Source of the DNA: Phymorhynchus buccinoides
Lineage: Eukaryota; Mollusca; Gastropoda; Neogastropoda; Raphitomidae
Length of the DNA: 64,000 nt
Assembly: GCA_017654935.2 (NCBI GenBank)
Contig: CM065690.1
Location: forward strand, 12,078,520 to 12,142,519
Reading direction: 5' to 3'
The position numbers were made by a program, and so were the translations under genes. This document shows, in pieces, positions 21,976 to 36,100 of this stretch. Position 1 is the stretch's first letter; every line of letters begins with the position of its first letter. The notes under the pieces were generated by a model. It saw only the letters and a list, made by a program, of their open reading frames with translations, was not told where the DNA came from and did no database searches.

Positions 21976-24900
21976 CTGCACACACGTAAATAAATATGCA
22001 CATCAATTTGCATTGCCGTATTTTTCGGACTATAAAGCGCACCTTATTATTATTATTATTATTCGTTCCCAGGCCATATGGCCATAATGCGTAAGGTACG
22101 TATGTGTCCGGTTTTCAGTTTTCATTGGTCTCCCCGCTGCGTACAGCCAACACATTCCGATTTCGGAGGAGCTCAAACGAGAAAAATTATTTAGAAGATT
22201 TTCTTTTTAAAAGGCAGGAGAATGGGCCAACAAGTCAGAAAGACAGCAGATGATAGAAAGCAAAAGGAAAAAAGGCAGAGTCCAAGAGAGTGGCGGATTA
22301 GAAGAAGTTACAAGCACAGAACTTCCAGGTGGGGGAAATATTTTTGACGAAAGACCCCCCAGTATCCCCACGGGGACCTTATTATCATAAGGTACATGCC
22401 CAAAAGTTTACCGAAAAATTCCAATTTTGTTCCCTTATTTTCTTACTATATTATAGTAGTCACATTATAAGGCGCAGGGGTCTCAATCTGGGGAGGAAAA
22501 GATGTTGGAAAAATACGGTAAAAAGGTTTTTACAATATTTCATCTATTAACCTTCACCGGATCCCCTGTTCAACTACACAGTCACGATGAGGCGGGTTTT
22601 CCACTACCCATACTCATTAAAAAGGAAAGGGACATGCATTTTAACAGTGTTTATCCCTATTCCAGATGATGCGGGTTCTTTAGCAAGACCATAGGGACCG
22701 CACATACAGAAATATGAAGAAAAGCGGCGGCGAGAAACTCCAAGCAAAGGTGGACAAAATGGACAAAGAAATTCGCAAGCAGCTACGCAGATCATATTGG
22801 CGCTACACCGAAAGTTTGTTATCCCCTGACGACTCTGAAGAAGACTCCAAGCCCAGCCAGAAGCGGTTTTGGACATACATAAAACACTAGCGCTCCTCCA
22901 CCACTACCGGAGTCCCAGCTCTGAAGTCCAGTGGTAAACTCATCGCTGACCCCAAGGAGAAAGCCGAGGTTTTGAATAACCAACAGAAAACAGAAAAGTG
23001 GATTCCAGGGACAGGTTGACGTTTTGAACAGTTTCCAGGGACAAATACCCCTTAGGAGGGACGATAGGCAGCCTTTAACCCTTTCACAGAGAGCCATTTT
23101 TCAGCCGAAAATTGCCATTAAGGTGGCACACTACCAAATCGTAGGGCATTTTTTGTTATTTTTGTTTCTCAGGCACAATTAAGATATCTACTTGAAATTT
23201 TGCACACTGATACAGAACATGGCCCTGACCATACATGCCACATTTGAAGACTCTGTGTGAAGGCACTATGAAAGTCCATACCCAAATAAATTCACACGAA
23301 AAAGTGCTCCATCACCTGCTCTCAATTCAAGTACTGCATGTTGATGCTGATCATTTGTCCACTTTCCTAAGACATCAGTGAGTGCAATGAGGCTAAAATT
23401 AACATGACTGAGCTGTTAACTTGGGCTCTTTGTCTTGTCAAACAATAGTAAAAAAATTCATAGGATCTCGCTTTAGACAAAGAACAGTCATGTTAATTTT
23501 GTTAATAACTTGTGTTCTTTGTCTAAAGCGAGATCCTATGAATTTTGTAGTGTGCCACCTTAAATTTACCTGGGTAGAGAACAAAATCCATCTGCAGTAT
23601 TGGGGATTGTTCTGTCACATATATAAAATAAGGTCTATCCTTACTTCCCAAAACTAAGACAATGGGGTCTTTGGCTAATAGACCCCAATCTGATGCCTTT
23701 TAAGCCGGCGACAGACTATGTGACTGCCTCGTGTGACTCGATCAGGTCGTGACGTTTCACCTCATTTGCATACCATCTAACTCGATCAGTCTGACTCAGT
23801 CGGGCCCAGTCAGGTGACAGGGCCGAATAGGGCGGGTTCTAAATTTCACTGATCGAGTCTGATCGAGTCAGATGGCTTGTGACGTCTTCTGTGCGGGAAA
23901 CAAAATTTGATCTACGTCACAACGTGATTGCGTCATATGAGGCAGTCACATAGTCTGTCGCCGGCTTTAGTGACATAGGTGTTAAATCACTGTGGTGCTA
24001 AAATGCGACTTTGGCGTTGAAAGGGTTCATTTACGTCACAGGGACAGACAGAAGATGACGAGATACGGGAGAAACGCCTCCTCACCCTGACATTGGGGTC
24101 TCTGCGAGTGGTGACCACCAGTTCATTCCAGCCCTCAGACTTCAGCGGGTGGCAGGTCAGGACAAAGTTGGATTCCTTGAAACACACGCACATCGTCAAT
24201 ACTTTGAACAAAGTGAGACCCACACACACACACACCCATGTATCCCCCAGCAATATCATCATGTAAGCATTTGAAATGAATTCTTTAATACTCGAGAAAA
24301 CTCTAAAACATACAAAGGTTTACTTAGAAGACTTCAAAATCAGTTTGGACAAGTAAGTCAATTGTTAAAAAAAAAGTAATTTTGATGCAATATTAGGCTC
24401 TCTTTAACTCATTCGCATCGCAACAATTTTGAATTATTAAAAAAGTACTTTGAAAGGAAATGAAGCAGACTGTGATTTGAAGAGAGTAGCTTTGAGAGAA
24501 GACTTAAACGAAGAAAGGGAGCTGGCAGAACGGAGAGGTAAAGGGAGTTTATTCCAAGTGGAAGGAGCCTGAAAAGAGAAAGAATGTTAGCCAAGGGTCC
24601 TGGTGCGGCAACGAGGGATCTGGAGGAGAGATGAGTCAGAGGAAGAGCGTAACTGTCTAAGAGGTGTGTAAAGTTTCACAAGATCAGCTAGATAAGAAGG
24701 AGCCAGATCATTCATGGATTTGCAAGAGAGAAGAGAGAGCTTGTATTCGATGTAACAGGTCACAACAGGCGTATGTATTATACAATAAAACCAGTTGTCA
24801 CTTTGGTCACTTGGTTACCCCGGTAATGCACAGCTGTTGCACGTGGTTGAGGGTGACCTTCCGAACAGCGGACTCCCCGTACAGCCGACATCGCACCTCG

Positions 24901-25276
24901 GGGTCGAAGCGAGCGTGGGCGATAAACACCAGACAGCCGCTGTCTGAATCCAAAAACGGAACTGATATCAGTTCAAGTTCAAGTCAATTAACTCATTCGC
25001 ATCGCAATGATCATGAATTATTTAAAAAAACTTACAAATCACTCCAGCCATACACACAAACAAAACATACATAAACAAAATGAGAAATGAAAGAAGGGTT
25101 TTTACTTCAGGTTTAGGCATATGGAAGTGCTAGATCAGACTTTTTTTTATATAGGGACTTTATATATGGAAAAACTCTCCACACTGATTGGTTCCCCCAC
25201 AACAAACCACTACAAAAGCAAAGTCAGAGGCAAAATCCTTTGGATGGCACATACACTCTCTCTGTCTCTGCATCTG

Positions 25277-25344
<68 letters not shown>

Positions 25345-25414
25345 CCACCTACTGGGGCTTGACGGCTGGGAGGCTCACACACACTGTCTGTCTCTCACTG
25401 ACACTGTATCTCTG

Positions 25415-25450
<36 letters not shown>

Positions 25451-25522
25451 TCTCCACCACCTACTGGGGCTTGACGGCTGGGAGGCTCACACACACTGTC
25501 TCTGTCTCTCACTAACACTGTA

Positions 25523-25562
<40 letters not shown>

Positions 25563-26941
25563 CCTCTCCCTCTCTCCACCACCTACTGGGGCTCGAGGGC
25601 TGGGTGGGCCTGTAGTCAAAGGACACGCAGAGGGAGTCAGTGTCCCTGAGCGGCACGCAGCGCAGGGGGAACAACTCCGCCCCCAGGCGCCCCGCTCCCC
25701 CCATCACCCGCCTCACCTCCTCCTCAAAGGTCCCCACCACCCTGAGGAAGCAAACAAAGTGACACACACACACACAAGCCATCGTCATTTGTGTGGAGTA
25801 ATTATACAATTTCCATATCCCCCTGACTGCTAGAGAAAGTCTGAGAAAATGTGATGAATAGAGACAACTGTCAGAATCAATTTTGGTACCATATTTTTCA
25901 GACTATAAGGCAATACTTTTTTTCCCCAGACTAAGACCCCTGTGCCTTATTATATGACTGAAAAATATAAGAAAATATAATAACAAAATCTAAAATTTGT
26001 GCAAACATTTTTTTGGGGGGCTGGGGGGTTTGCTGCTTGCACAATTTGTGCTTGCACAAGCTCTCTCTCTCTCTCTCTCCCTCTCACACACACACAAACA
26101 ACACACACACACACACAATCACACGCACAGTGACATACACAGTCTCTCACACACAGTGACACACAGTCTCTCACACACACACACACATACACAACCACAC
26201 ACACAGTGACACACAGTCACACAATGACACACAGTCTCACACACACACACCCAAACACACACGTACCTATTGATATGGTCGTTGAGTGTGACGTCGATGT
26301 CGGCCAGCCGGTACTGCCTGGCGGTCTGCAGAGCGGTCAGTCTGGCCTGCGAGGTCCAGTTGAAGTCCGCCCCGTGGTCCAGCACCAGCTTCAGAATCTG
26401 CTTGTCCCCTCGCCGCACCGCCTGACAGGTGACACGCAAATTAGCAATTTATTGCATTGCGTTGTGTACACAGCCAGTGTATGATGTACAAGTGCAACTT
26501 ACATATATATACACACACACTCACACACATTTCTTCTAGACCTAGGGGGAAGAAAAAAAAATACCTGCAGTGAAACCGACCAGTGCCAGTATCAGTTAGT
26601 TCCCTTCGTTTCTGTCATGTTCCTCTGTACAACTTCCTTGGCCAAATTTCCAGCCCAGCTTACCACAATAGCAGGCAAAATGTGCTTCACTGCATTCCCG
26701 AAATAGTTGGTATTTGGTACTTTATAGTCTCAGAGGCGTCTCTGTGAAATTCGGGTTGCTCCCACCTGGAGAGTGTGTCGCAGCCAGAGGCGAGCCACAC
26801 TTTTTTTTTTATTATTTGCATGTGACTTTTGTGTGACTGATTAGGAGAGAAAAGGGGGGGGGGGAGGGGGGTACATTTTGACCAAATGATAACTTTTTTG
26901 TTGTCACTGGGTTTAACGTGAGCTAAGTGCGTGGGCACATG

Positions 26942-26972
<31 letters not shown>

Positions 26973-29900
26973 TCCACGTTCAGACCGTAAGGCCAGGTGC
27001 AAAGTGAGAGGAAAAATCCCCCTGTACCCAGGTTCGAATTCGGGTTTACTTAGGCGAACACGCTACCTCTGTCCCACTCTACACCATGACGCTGATCAAT
27101 GGTTATTGGGGTCTAGGACTAACTGTTTTCGGTGAATTTCAAGACAAACAAACAAACAGACAGACACTACCGAAATACAGATACATATAGTCCTAGATTA
27201 ACTGTGCTGCAATTACAATAGCATTTGAAAAATACAGTATAAATGTTATCAACTTTCGAAACATTCAGAAACAACATAACAGATAGATCAGTAGAAGCTT
27301 AGAAAACAGTGCGAAAATACTTCGTTTTGACATGGGTGCTCATGGGAAATTTCAAAAATCCTGCAAGGCAGGGGTCCAGGGGCCGCCGAGGCCCCGGCGG
27401 AGTGCAGGGACAGCACCCCTCCTGGGGGTTCGGGGGGGGGGGGCAAATGCCCCCTGGAAGCTGAAGGGAAACAAACAGTTTCCAAAGTAACTGACAGGCT
27501 CTCGTTGCACTTTCACTTCTGGTTAAACTTCATGACCTCTATAACCAGCAAAAATGAATCCTCTCCAATTCTCATAATCCAGAGACGCCGGCTCCAGGCA
27601 ATAAAAAAAATCCTGAACTTCAGAACATCCTGAAAGCAGAAGCATCCATGTTTTTAAGCCTGGACTTTCTGAACATGCAACTGGATATCAACTACAGTTA
27701 CCACTATCAGTAAAATAGGTGAGGTCCAACCTTGAACAGCGAGGTCTCTCCGCTGTTGTCGGCAGTGTTGACGCACGCTCCCATCTCCAGCAGCATGTAC
27801 ACAGTGGAGCTCTCCGCCTGCAACGCGGGTCAAAGACAAAACATTATCTCAATCCTCAAATGACACGTTTTAACTCATTCGCATCGCAACAATTTTGAAT
27901 GATTCAAAAACCTCACAAATCACTCCAGCCATGCACACAAACAAAACAGACATAAACAAAAGGAGAAATGAAAGAAGATTACGGGTTGACCAAGGTATGG
28001 TATGCACACAGATTGACTTCCCTTGTAACAAATTCATCAAAGTGACAGGTTTTATTTTAACTCCGGCCATATATGGGTGGAACGACTTGAATGAGTTCAA
28101 CTGGCCCTCAAATCAACTCTGACATAGATGCGACAAGGGGGTATAGCCTAGAACGAGAAACAACATACGAGACCACTTGGAGAACATGATTTAAAGAGTC
28201 TTAGATGTATCATATAGATTTAAATTCTATATGTTTAACCCAATGACTCCCCGACCATTCGAACCGGGAATCGATCCCAGTTCCCGAGAGATGGGAATTA
28301 ACTCTGAACGTCACACCAAATCTTTTCATTAAACAAATCACCCAGAATAAAGTCTAACTCACATTTCATTTCTGAAAGATGCATATTGAATAGCAATGAT
28401 GATATTATTATTCCAAAGCTAACACACTGTCACACAACAAACCATGAATTGGAATAAAAAAAATCCGTAATCGCGCTCCGAGCATCGCGCCGAGTCAATA
28501 CTGCGTCACGTCACGTGGAAAGAAGAAAAACATTTGGGGTCACTTCGAAAAATCCATTCAAAAAGACTAGTGGGTGCTTTCCCTTGCTGTAAGAACCAAA
28601 AACGGACCACTGAGAGTCAGGAACAGGAAGAACTAACTTAGTATATTGCATTGTGGGTAGGGAGAAAGTCAAAGCGAACGCACTAGACCTGGCGTTCAGC
28701 GGGCGCAATCGGCGCATGAGTTGACAATATTCGGGCACATTTGGCGTTTGTGTCCTAGACAGGGTTAAGTGGTATCAATGTCAAACTCAAAGAGTGATGT
28801 ATATGATTAAAGCAAGGGTGAAAGTAGTCCAGGCATGCTCCTGAAATCAGGCTTGAAGAAGCTGATAGAAAGAGTCTTCAGGGTTGGCCATCTCATCTTT
28901 CCAGATCTGAAATAAAATCAAACATTTCTGCCAACGGTTGATGACAGACGAAAACAGCGATAGACACACGACACACAGACACACATGCATGATAAATTAA
29001 TTTTTAACTCATTCAAGTCGTTCCGGCCATATATGTCCCAAATTAATAGATAGCTGTCAATTTGATGCATTTGCTTCAAGGGAAGTAAATCTGTGTGCAC
29101 ACACCATACCTTGGTCACTTCTAAACTCGCTTCGCTCCCTTAGATCACAATTTTGCCTCTGACTTTGCTTTTGTAGTGGTTTGTTGTGGGAAAACCAATT
29201 GGTGTGGAGAGTTTTTCTATATAGTCTATATATAAAAAAAAGTCTGATCTACCACTTCCCTATGTCTAAACCTGAAGTAAAAACCTGTAATCTTCTTTCA
29301 TTTCTCCTTTTGTTTATGTATGTTTTGTTTGTGTGCATGGCTGGAGTGATTTGTAAGCTTTTTAAATCATTCAAAATCGTTGCGATGCGAATGAGTTAAT
29401 AGGATATGTATGTTAGATCCAAGTGGTGCCACCTCAAACAAAAGGGAGGTGTCCTGCTTTTGGTAGCTGACTCCAACACTCAGAAAGAGCACTAAGGACT
29501 AACGACGATGGGACAGTTTAACCCTTTCGCTGCCAGCCATTTTTTAGCCTACATTTTCCATTAACCCTTTCACCACCAAAGTCGCATTTTAGCACCACAG
29601 TGACTTAACACCAATGTCACTAAAAGGCATCAAATTGGGGTCTATTATCCAAAGACCCTATTGTCTTAGTTTTGGGAAGTAAGGATAGACCTTATTTTAT
29701 ATATGTCGCAGAAGAATCCCCAATACTGCAGATGGTTTTTGTTTTCTACCCAGGTAAATTTAATAGTAGTAGTAGATAGGGACAACACAAGCTGTTAAGC
29801 TTTTTAGATCTTTATAATCAGTGTTATGTCAATACTGGTCAAGGTTTTGCGGTCAAAAGTTTCCTATGATTACTCGTCAAAGCATCTAAATAGGATTAAA

Positions 29901-32729
29901 TAATTTGGAGATCTGTCGAGACGATTTTTGAATAAAGACTCATTAATGGAAATGTTTTGCTGAAATAGGGCTGGCGGTGAAAGGGTTAAACTTACATGAG
30001 TAGAAAAAAGATTTTGTCTGCTATATTGGGAATTCCTCTGTGACATGTTCAAAACAAAGCCTATCTTTACGTCTTTAAATTAAGAACACAAGATCATTGG
30101 ACAACATATCCAGATTTCAAGGCTTTTTATAACATGGGTATTAAATCATTATGGTGCAAAAATGCGACATCGGCGGTGAAAGGGTTAAATCATCAGACAG
30201 TAAGGGGGAAAATAAACCATTGCTAATAAATCTTTCAAACTAAAGGGAACACAATTAAACAAAGACTTGACAAGTTGCAAAACCAAGAATCAGAAGCACT
30301 CACGCTGGCTCCGCGACTAAGAGAATAGTGTCGTCAGTAGGGGGCTTAGTAGGTGGTGGTGTCCTGAACAGGCTCTACCGAACTCCACCGAAGTGACTCA
30401 GCAGCAGTTCAGTGTCTCCTCGGCTGGTTGCCTCCTGACGGCCTAACATAGATTCGCTCCCCTTGGACTGCTGGTCTCGGATTCTGCGACCTGAACGTGC
30501 GGAGGTGTGGCTGCGAGTTGGGACTCTGAATGAGCAGTGTGGGAGCAACGCCACTGTATGGCCCAGAGGATGGGGACAGCACACACACAAAACAACAAAA
30601 AAGAATCAGAAGAAGAGGAGAGAGAAGAATCGAACAAAAAGAAGAAGAAGAAGAAGAAGAAGAAGAAGAAGAGGAAAAAGCAAAAACCTAGAAGACTTAC
30701 GTATTCCACAGCCAGCATGAGAGCAGTGTTGCCCTTCACCTGCACCTCAGCATTGGCCCCGTGCGTTAACAGGTGAACGATGATGTCGTCACAACCTGAA
30801 AACATACAAAAAACCATGCACACACATAAACGTGTGCGCGCACACACACACACAAACACATACACACGCATAAGCACACATACACACACACACACACAAG
30901 CACGCACAAGCACACACACACAAGCACACACACTCACACACACACACACACACACACAAGCACACACTCACAGACACACACACACAAGCACACTGTCTGT
31001 GTGCGTGTTTATGTCTGTCAGTGTTTCAATGCTGATTGCAAAGCGCTTTGTGCTCGATAAAAATGCTATATAAGTGTCCATTTGTTAATACAGTGGAACC
31101 TCCCTTATAAGACCTTAAAAAAATCAACCGAAATGAGGTCTTATAAGGGAGGGGTCTTGAAAGGGAGGTAATTTTAATACTTACAAAGGGCAATGTCTCA
31201 GAGAAGTAGGTCTTATATGGGAGGGAGTCTTATAATGGGAGGTCTAATAAGGGAGGTTCCACTGTATTATTATTATCATAAATAAATAAACGTCAGCAGA
31301 AGAAGAAGCAGAACTGACCCTTGAGCACAGCGTTCATGAGCAGGGTGTAGCCCTTGCTGTCCGGGAGGTCCAGGTTGTAGCGTCTGGCACACACCAGCGC
31401 CCTCTCCACCAGGTAACAGTTGCCGTCCATCACCGCCTGACGCAGTTCGTCTGTTTCAACATTTCATAAAGATCATCAGGCATCAGAACAGTCTGAGGCC
31501 CAATCCTCTGAAAACCGCAGTCCAAGGGCCGTAAAGACCCCAGACTATAGGCCTCTGCAAGTAGGGTTATTAACGCCCTTGACAGTGAGAGTGATTCCCT
31601 TGCTGGTCAGTACTGACAAGGGAATTGACTCTTGCGAAAGGCAGCCATTTAGTGGCATCAAATAGGGTTATTGGCGAGAGTTATATCCCTGTTTGGTCAG
31701 TACTGAACCATCTTCCCCCACCCACCAAGGGCATTCACTCTTGCAAAAGGTGTTCGTTGCAGACCCCAATAGCGGGACAACACTGAGATCAATTCCCAAC
31801 ATCACCAAAAAGGCTTTATGCAGTGAAAAATCACTATAAAATGCTATTTCAGAAAGAAAGAAAAAATCTCTAAATAAAAAGCCAAAACCTCTGACAGAAG
31901 AGGCCAATCCTCTGTCAGAAATTCTCAATCCTCTGAAATTAGCTGATCCTCTGATAATTCTGATGCCTGAGATTCATCAAACCAATCGCTGTGATGACAT
32001 AAAACCGTTTTTTTCTCCCCAAGAATCGGTGCTTGGGCCATAATGGGTACGTGTACATAATGGGTATGTAATGGGCATGCGTCCGGTTTTCAGTTTTCAC
32101 TGGTCTCCCCGCTGCGCACAGCCGACACATTCCGATTTCGGAGGAGCTCAAAGGAGTTTTTTGTGGGGGTTTTTTACATCAGAAAACCTAATTAATGAAT
32201 AGGTGCAACTAACCAAAATGAAAACTCTAAGTGATTGACAAATAAAGAAAGACGGCAAAAATCATTCACAAAAGACTAAACTGTAAACAGCATTTGCTTC
32301 AGAAAGTAAATCGTCATAAAACCTGTCATCTACTGACCTCCTTTCAAAGACCATCATAGTAATTCATAATCATATTCATAGATCAGGTTTAATTTTCTTC
32401 TTCTTCTTCTTCTTCTTCTGCGTTCCCAGGCCATATGGCCATAATGGATACGTGTATATAATGGGTATGTGTCTGGTTTTCAGTTTTCACTGGTGTCTCC
32501 TCGCTGCGTACAGCCGACACATTCCGATTTCCGATTCCGAGCTCAAAGTAGAAAAACTATTCGGAAGATTTTTTAGAGAAAAAAAAAGGCAGGAGAATGA
32601 GCCAATAAGTCAGAAAGATAGTAAGATGATAGACAGCAAAAGGAAAAGGCAGAGTCAAAGAGAGTGGCAGATTAGAGGAAGTTACAAACACAGAACTTCA
32701 AGAGGGTGGGGGAACTATGTTTACGAAAG

Positions 32730-32784
<55 letters not shown>

Positions 32785-33094
32785 TCCAGTATCAGCATGG
32801 AGAAAAATGAAAAAAAAATGAAAAACTGAAAAAGCAGGGATCTAGCAGGGGTACAGGGGCAAAAATAAAATTACAGTGGATTCCTGATCACTCAAAAACG
32901 TGTGACACAAAAACACTGGATAACTCGCAATCATTTTTGGGTCCCAGTTTAATCACCTTTATGTTAATAATTAAGAACATACGGTCACTGGACAGACCCT
33001 CTATTGATGCATGTTAGTGATATGGGTGTTAAATCAGTGTGGTAAGAGGCGACAGTGGTGATGAAAGGGTTGAAAAAAGAAAACGTATCTATTG

Positions 33095-33163
<69 letters not shown>

Positions 33164-36100
33164 AAATACGCCCCAGACTTACCGTGACTCAGCTCCATGG
33201 GGGTCACAGGCGCCAACTCCAGTTTCTGTTAAAAAAAATGGGAAGGTGCCCAAAACATTGTTGAAGTGAAAGAGATGTCAAATTGACACAAGAAGAAAAC
33301 TATGTAACAGACTGATAAATGTGAAGTGTCAAACTGACCATTCTGAGATAATTATGCATTTGAAAACTTCGGACAATTCTCTTTCTAATGATACAAGAAC
33401 CATTCTTGTATCTTTTTCCGTTCCCGAGTTATGAACATTTAAAGTTAGTAAGGTGAGCGTCAGTCATTTTGAGAAAACACAGCCTAAAGTCTAGCCTAGC
33501 TGAAGAAAATGCATTGACCTACTCGTTTTAAAACACTTATAAGACCATTTAGAGACTACAGTAAAGATTATCCTATATAAATATGAAAGATGAGATGTTA
33601 GAGAATACAAAAATACTCATAACTCAAAATTGACAAAAAATGAGATTTTTGACTTTGCAACTGCAAGTCTGTTGTGACTAGCCCAGCGACTTAATGTCCC
33701 TTTCGTGGTGCTGGGTCACAAATGAGACTAACTACTAAGGTAGACTGTACCAGCTTACAAGGGATAAGTCAAAATCCAGATTTTAAATCAAAGTTAACTC
33801 AGAAAATGTCAGGGTCCAATTTTCTTTTAAGCCCATTTTTTGGCATGCAAATAACTTTTTATTCTCTTGTTCATAAATCAAAATCATGGGGGGATCAGTA
33901 AATCTAGGGAGCTGTCGGTGGACAGTCATGGTGGGTGGCGCCCTCGGGAGGAGGACCTCACTCAACGCTGACTCCGCAGCTAAAGACATTATCGTCGTCA
34001 GTAGGGGGCTTAGTAGGTGGTGTCCTGTGTATTGTTAGCTCAGAACAGGCTCCACTGAACTCCACCGAAGTGACTTCAGCAGCAGTGCAGTGTCTCCTCT
34101 GGTGGTTGCCTCCAGATGGCCTAACATAGATTCGCTCCCCTAGGACTGCCGGTTTTGGATTCTGCGACCCGACAAGTCATGATGTGGCTGTGAATTGGGA
34201 TTCGGAATGAGTGGCGTGGGAGCAACGCCACTGTACGGCCTAGAAGATGGGACAAACAAAAAACAAGAGGCAAAGCCTTCAAGGCTCACCCGAACAGGAA
34301 CATGTGGGACAACAACAAAGATTGAGGGAGGTGTCTGAAGTACAGGATTGCCAATAAAATTTTAAAGAAGTGAAACTATCGTTAATAGATACAACTTAAA
34401 AATTTTAAAAAAGTGCCCGTGCCGAGAATCGGACCCGGAACCATTGGCATGACACTGACAGACACTCTACCAATGAGCTATCGAGGCTTTCAGTGTTGAT
34501 GAGTTTCTTAACTCATGTTGCCTGGTGAATACTCTCTAACCCACTAATCTAAAATGTTATCTGTTTGTTATCTCTTTACAGTGCTGTTTTTAAGTATTTA
34601 ATTATTCAAATCATTATTGTTTGAAAGCTTGCATAGACATCTATATGTGTGCAAAGTTTGCCTTCTATTTCCAGAGAAAATGCCAACGTCAAAGGTTGGA
34701 GATTAGACCACGGACGCAACACACACACACATGTATACACACAACCCAACAACTATCATACAATAGACTCACTTCGTGCTAACTGTTAACACGATTGAGC
34801 CAAAAATGGTGAACTCACATCAACATACTCAAGGTCTATGGTGCGCAAGGCGTCCCCTAACTCATGATCAGTTCCTGAAAAACAAGAGAACACAACTGTT
34901 TGTTTTCAAACCTTTAACAATTTAACGCGTTTGCTTAACAATTGGGGGAGGGGGGGAGGGTATGTAAACCTATCGAAAAGTTAGTGAGCTTTAGAAAACA
35001 CTACATACAACAGTGAAATACATAATACACAATCAAAGCAAATGCATGTACTTCTTCTTCTTCTTCTTCTGCGTTCCCAGGCCATATGGCCTTAATCACA
35101 CACTGAGTTAATGGGTAAGGTACGTATATGTCCTGTTTTCAGTTTTCACTGGTCTCCCTGCTGCGTACAGCCGACATTCCGATTTCGGAGGAGCTCAAGG
35201 GAGCAAAATTATTTGGAAGATTTTTTTTTTAAAGGCAGTAGAATGGGGCCAATAAGTCAGAAAGATAGTAGATGATAGAAAGCAAAAGGAAAAGGCAGAG
35301 TCAAAGAGAGTGTCAGATTAGAGGAAGCTACAAGCACAGAACGTCCAGAAGGTGGGGGAACTATTTTAACGAAAGACCCCCCGGTATCCCCACAGGGAGA
35401 ATGCATGTACATATGTAAACACTTTTCTTTTTTTTCTTCTTGCTTTTTCAACCAAAAGAGATCAACTTTCATGCAGTTAGAAGGTAAAATCTGAATCTAC
35501 TCATTTTACGCTAAGGTTTCCTTCCTCACTTCGTATGGGGTGAAAGTTGCTATGGGTTACATATAAATGCACTATTATGGATAAAAACGCAACACCCGTA
35601 TGTAGGGTGCGCACTGACCCGTACTGGTACGCAATGACCAATTTGTCATAGTCTTAAGAAATCCGCTTGCTTCTAGAAAACGCTTTCAGTTGCAAAAGCA
35701 GAGCGTTGATACGGCTGAAGCAGAAACATTTTAACAGACGCTGGTGATCTAAATCTTTTTTCCAATATCGAACTGGAGATCCACAAATTGACGTCATATT
35801 ACGATAATGCCTTAAGGGGTACGCAACCCCCCTTTCTACTCTAATTCTGGAACAAATTTCCTAAAAAGAAATTATAAAAAAGTCTAAGCCGACTCACCCT
35901 TTGGCAGTTTGATTTTATCCCCTTCCCTCGTTTCAGTGGATGACGGCACGGGACTCCTGCTGTACAAGGACTTGGAGGTCAGCAGCTTGTCCGAACCATC
36001 CTTGCCGGCGATGTTGGCGTTGAAATCCTGGCGAGAAGGCAGCAGAGGCCAGCCGTCCCGCGAAGAAAACGTCGCGGGCCGACTGAAGGACGGATACAGC

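Larger units (their letters stand above)
23075..24030. mobile_element. TTAA-CCCTTTC MITE carrying two nested MITEs
   Basis: The left end is TTAACCCTTTCACAGAG at 23075. The right end is TTGGCGTTGAAAGGGTTCA at 24010-24029, with TTAA decayed to TTCA. Removing the two inner elements restores the family sequence. Confidence 0.85.
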
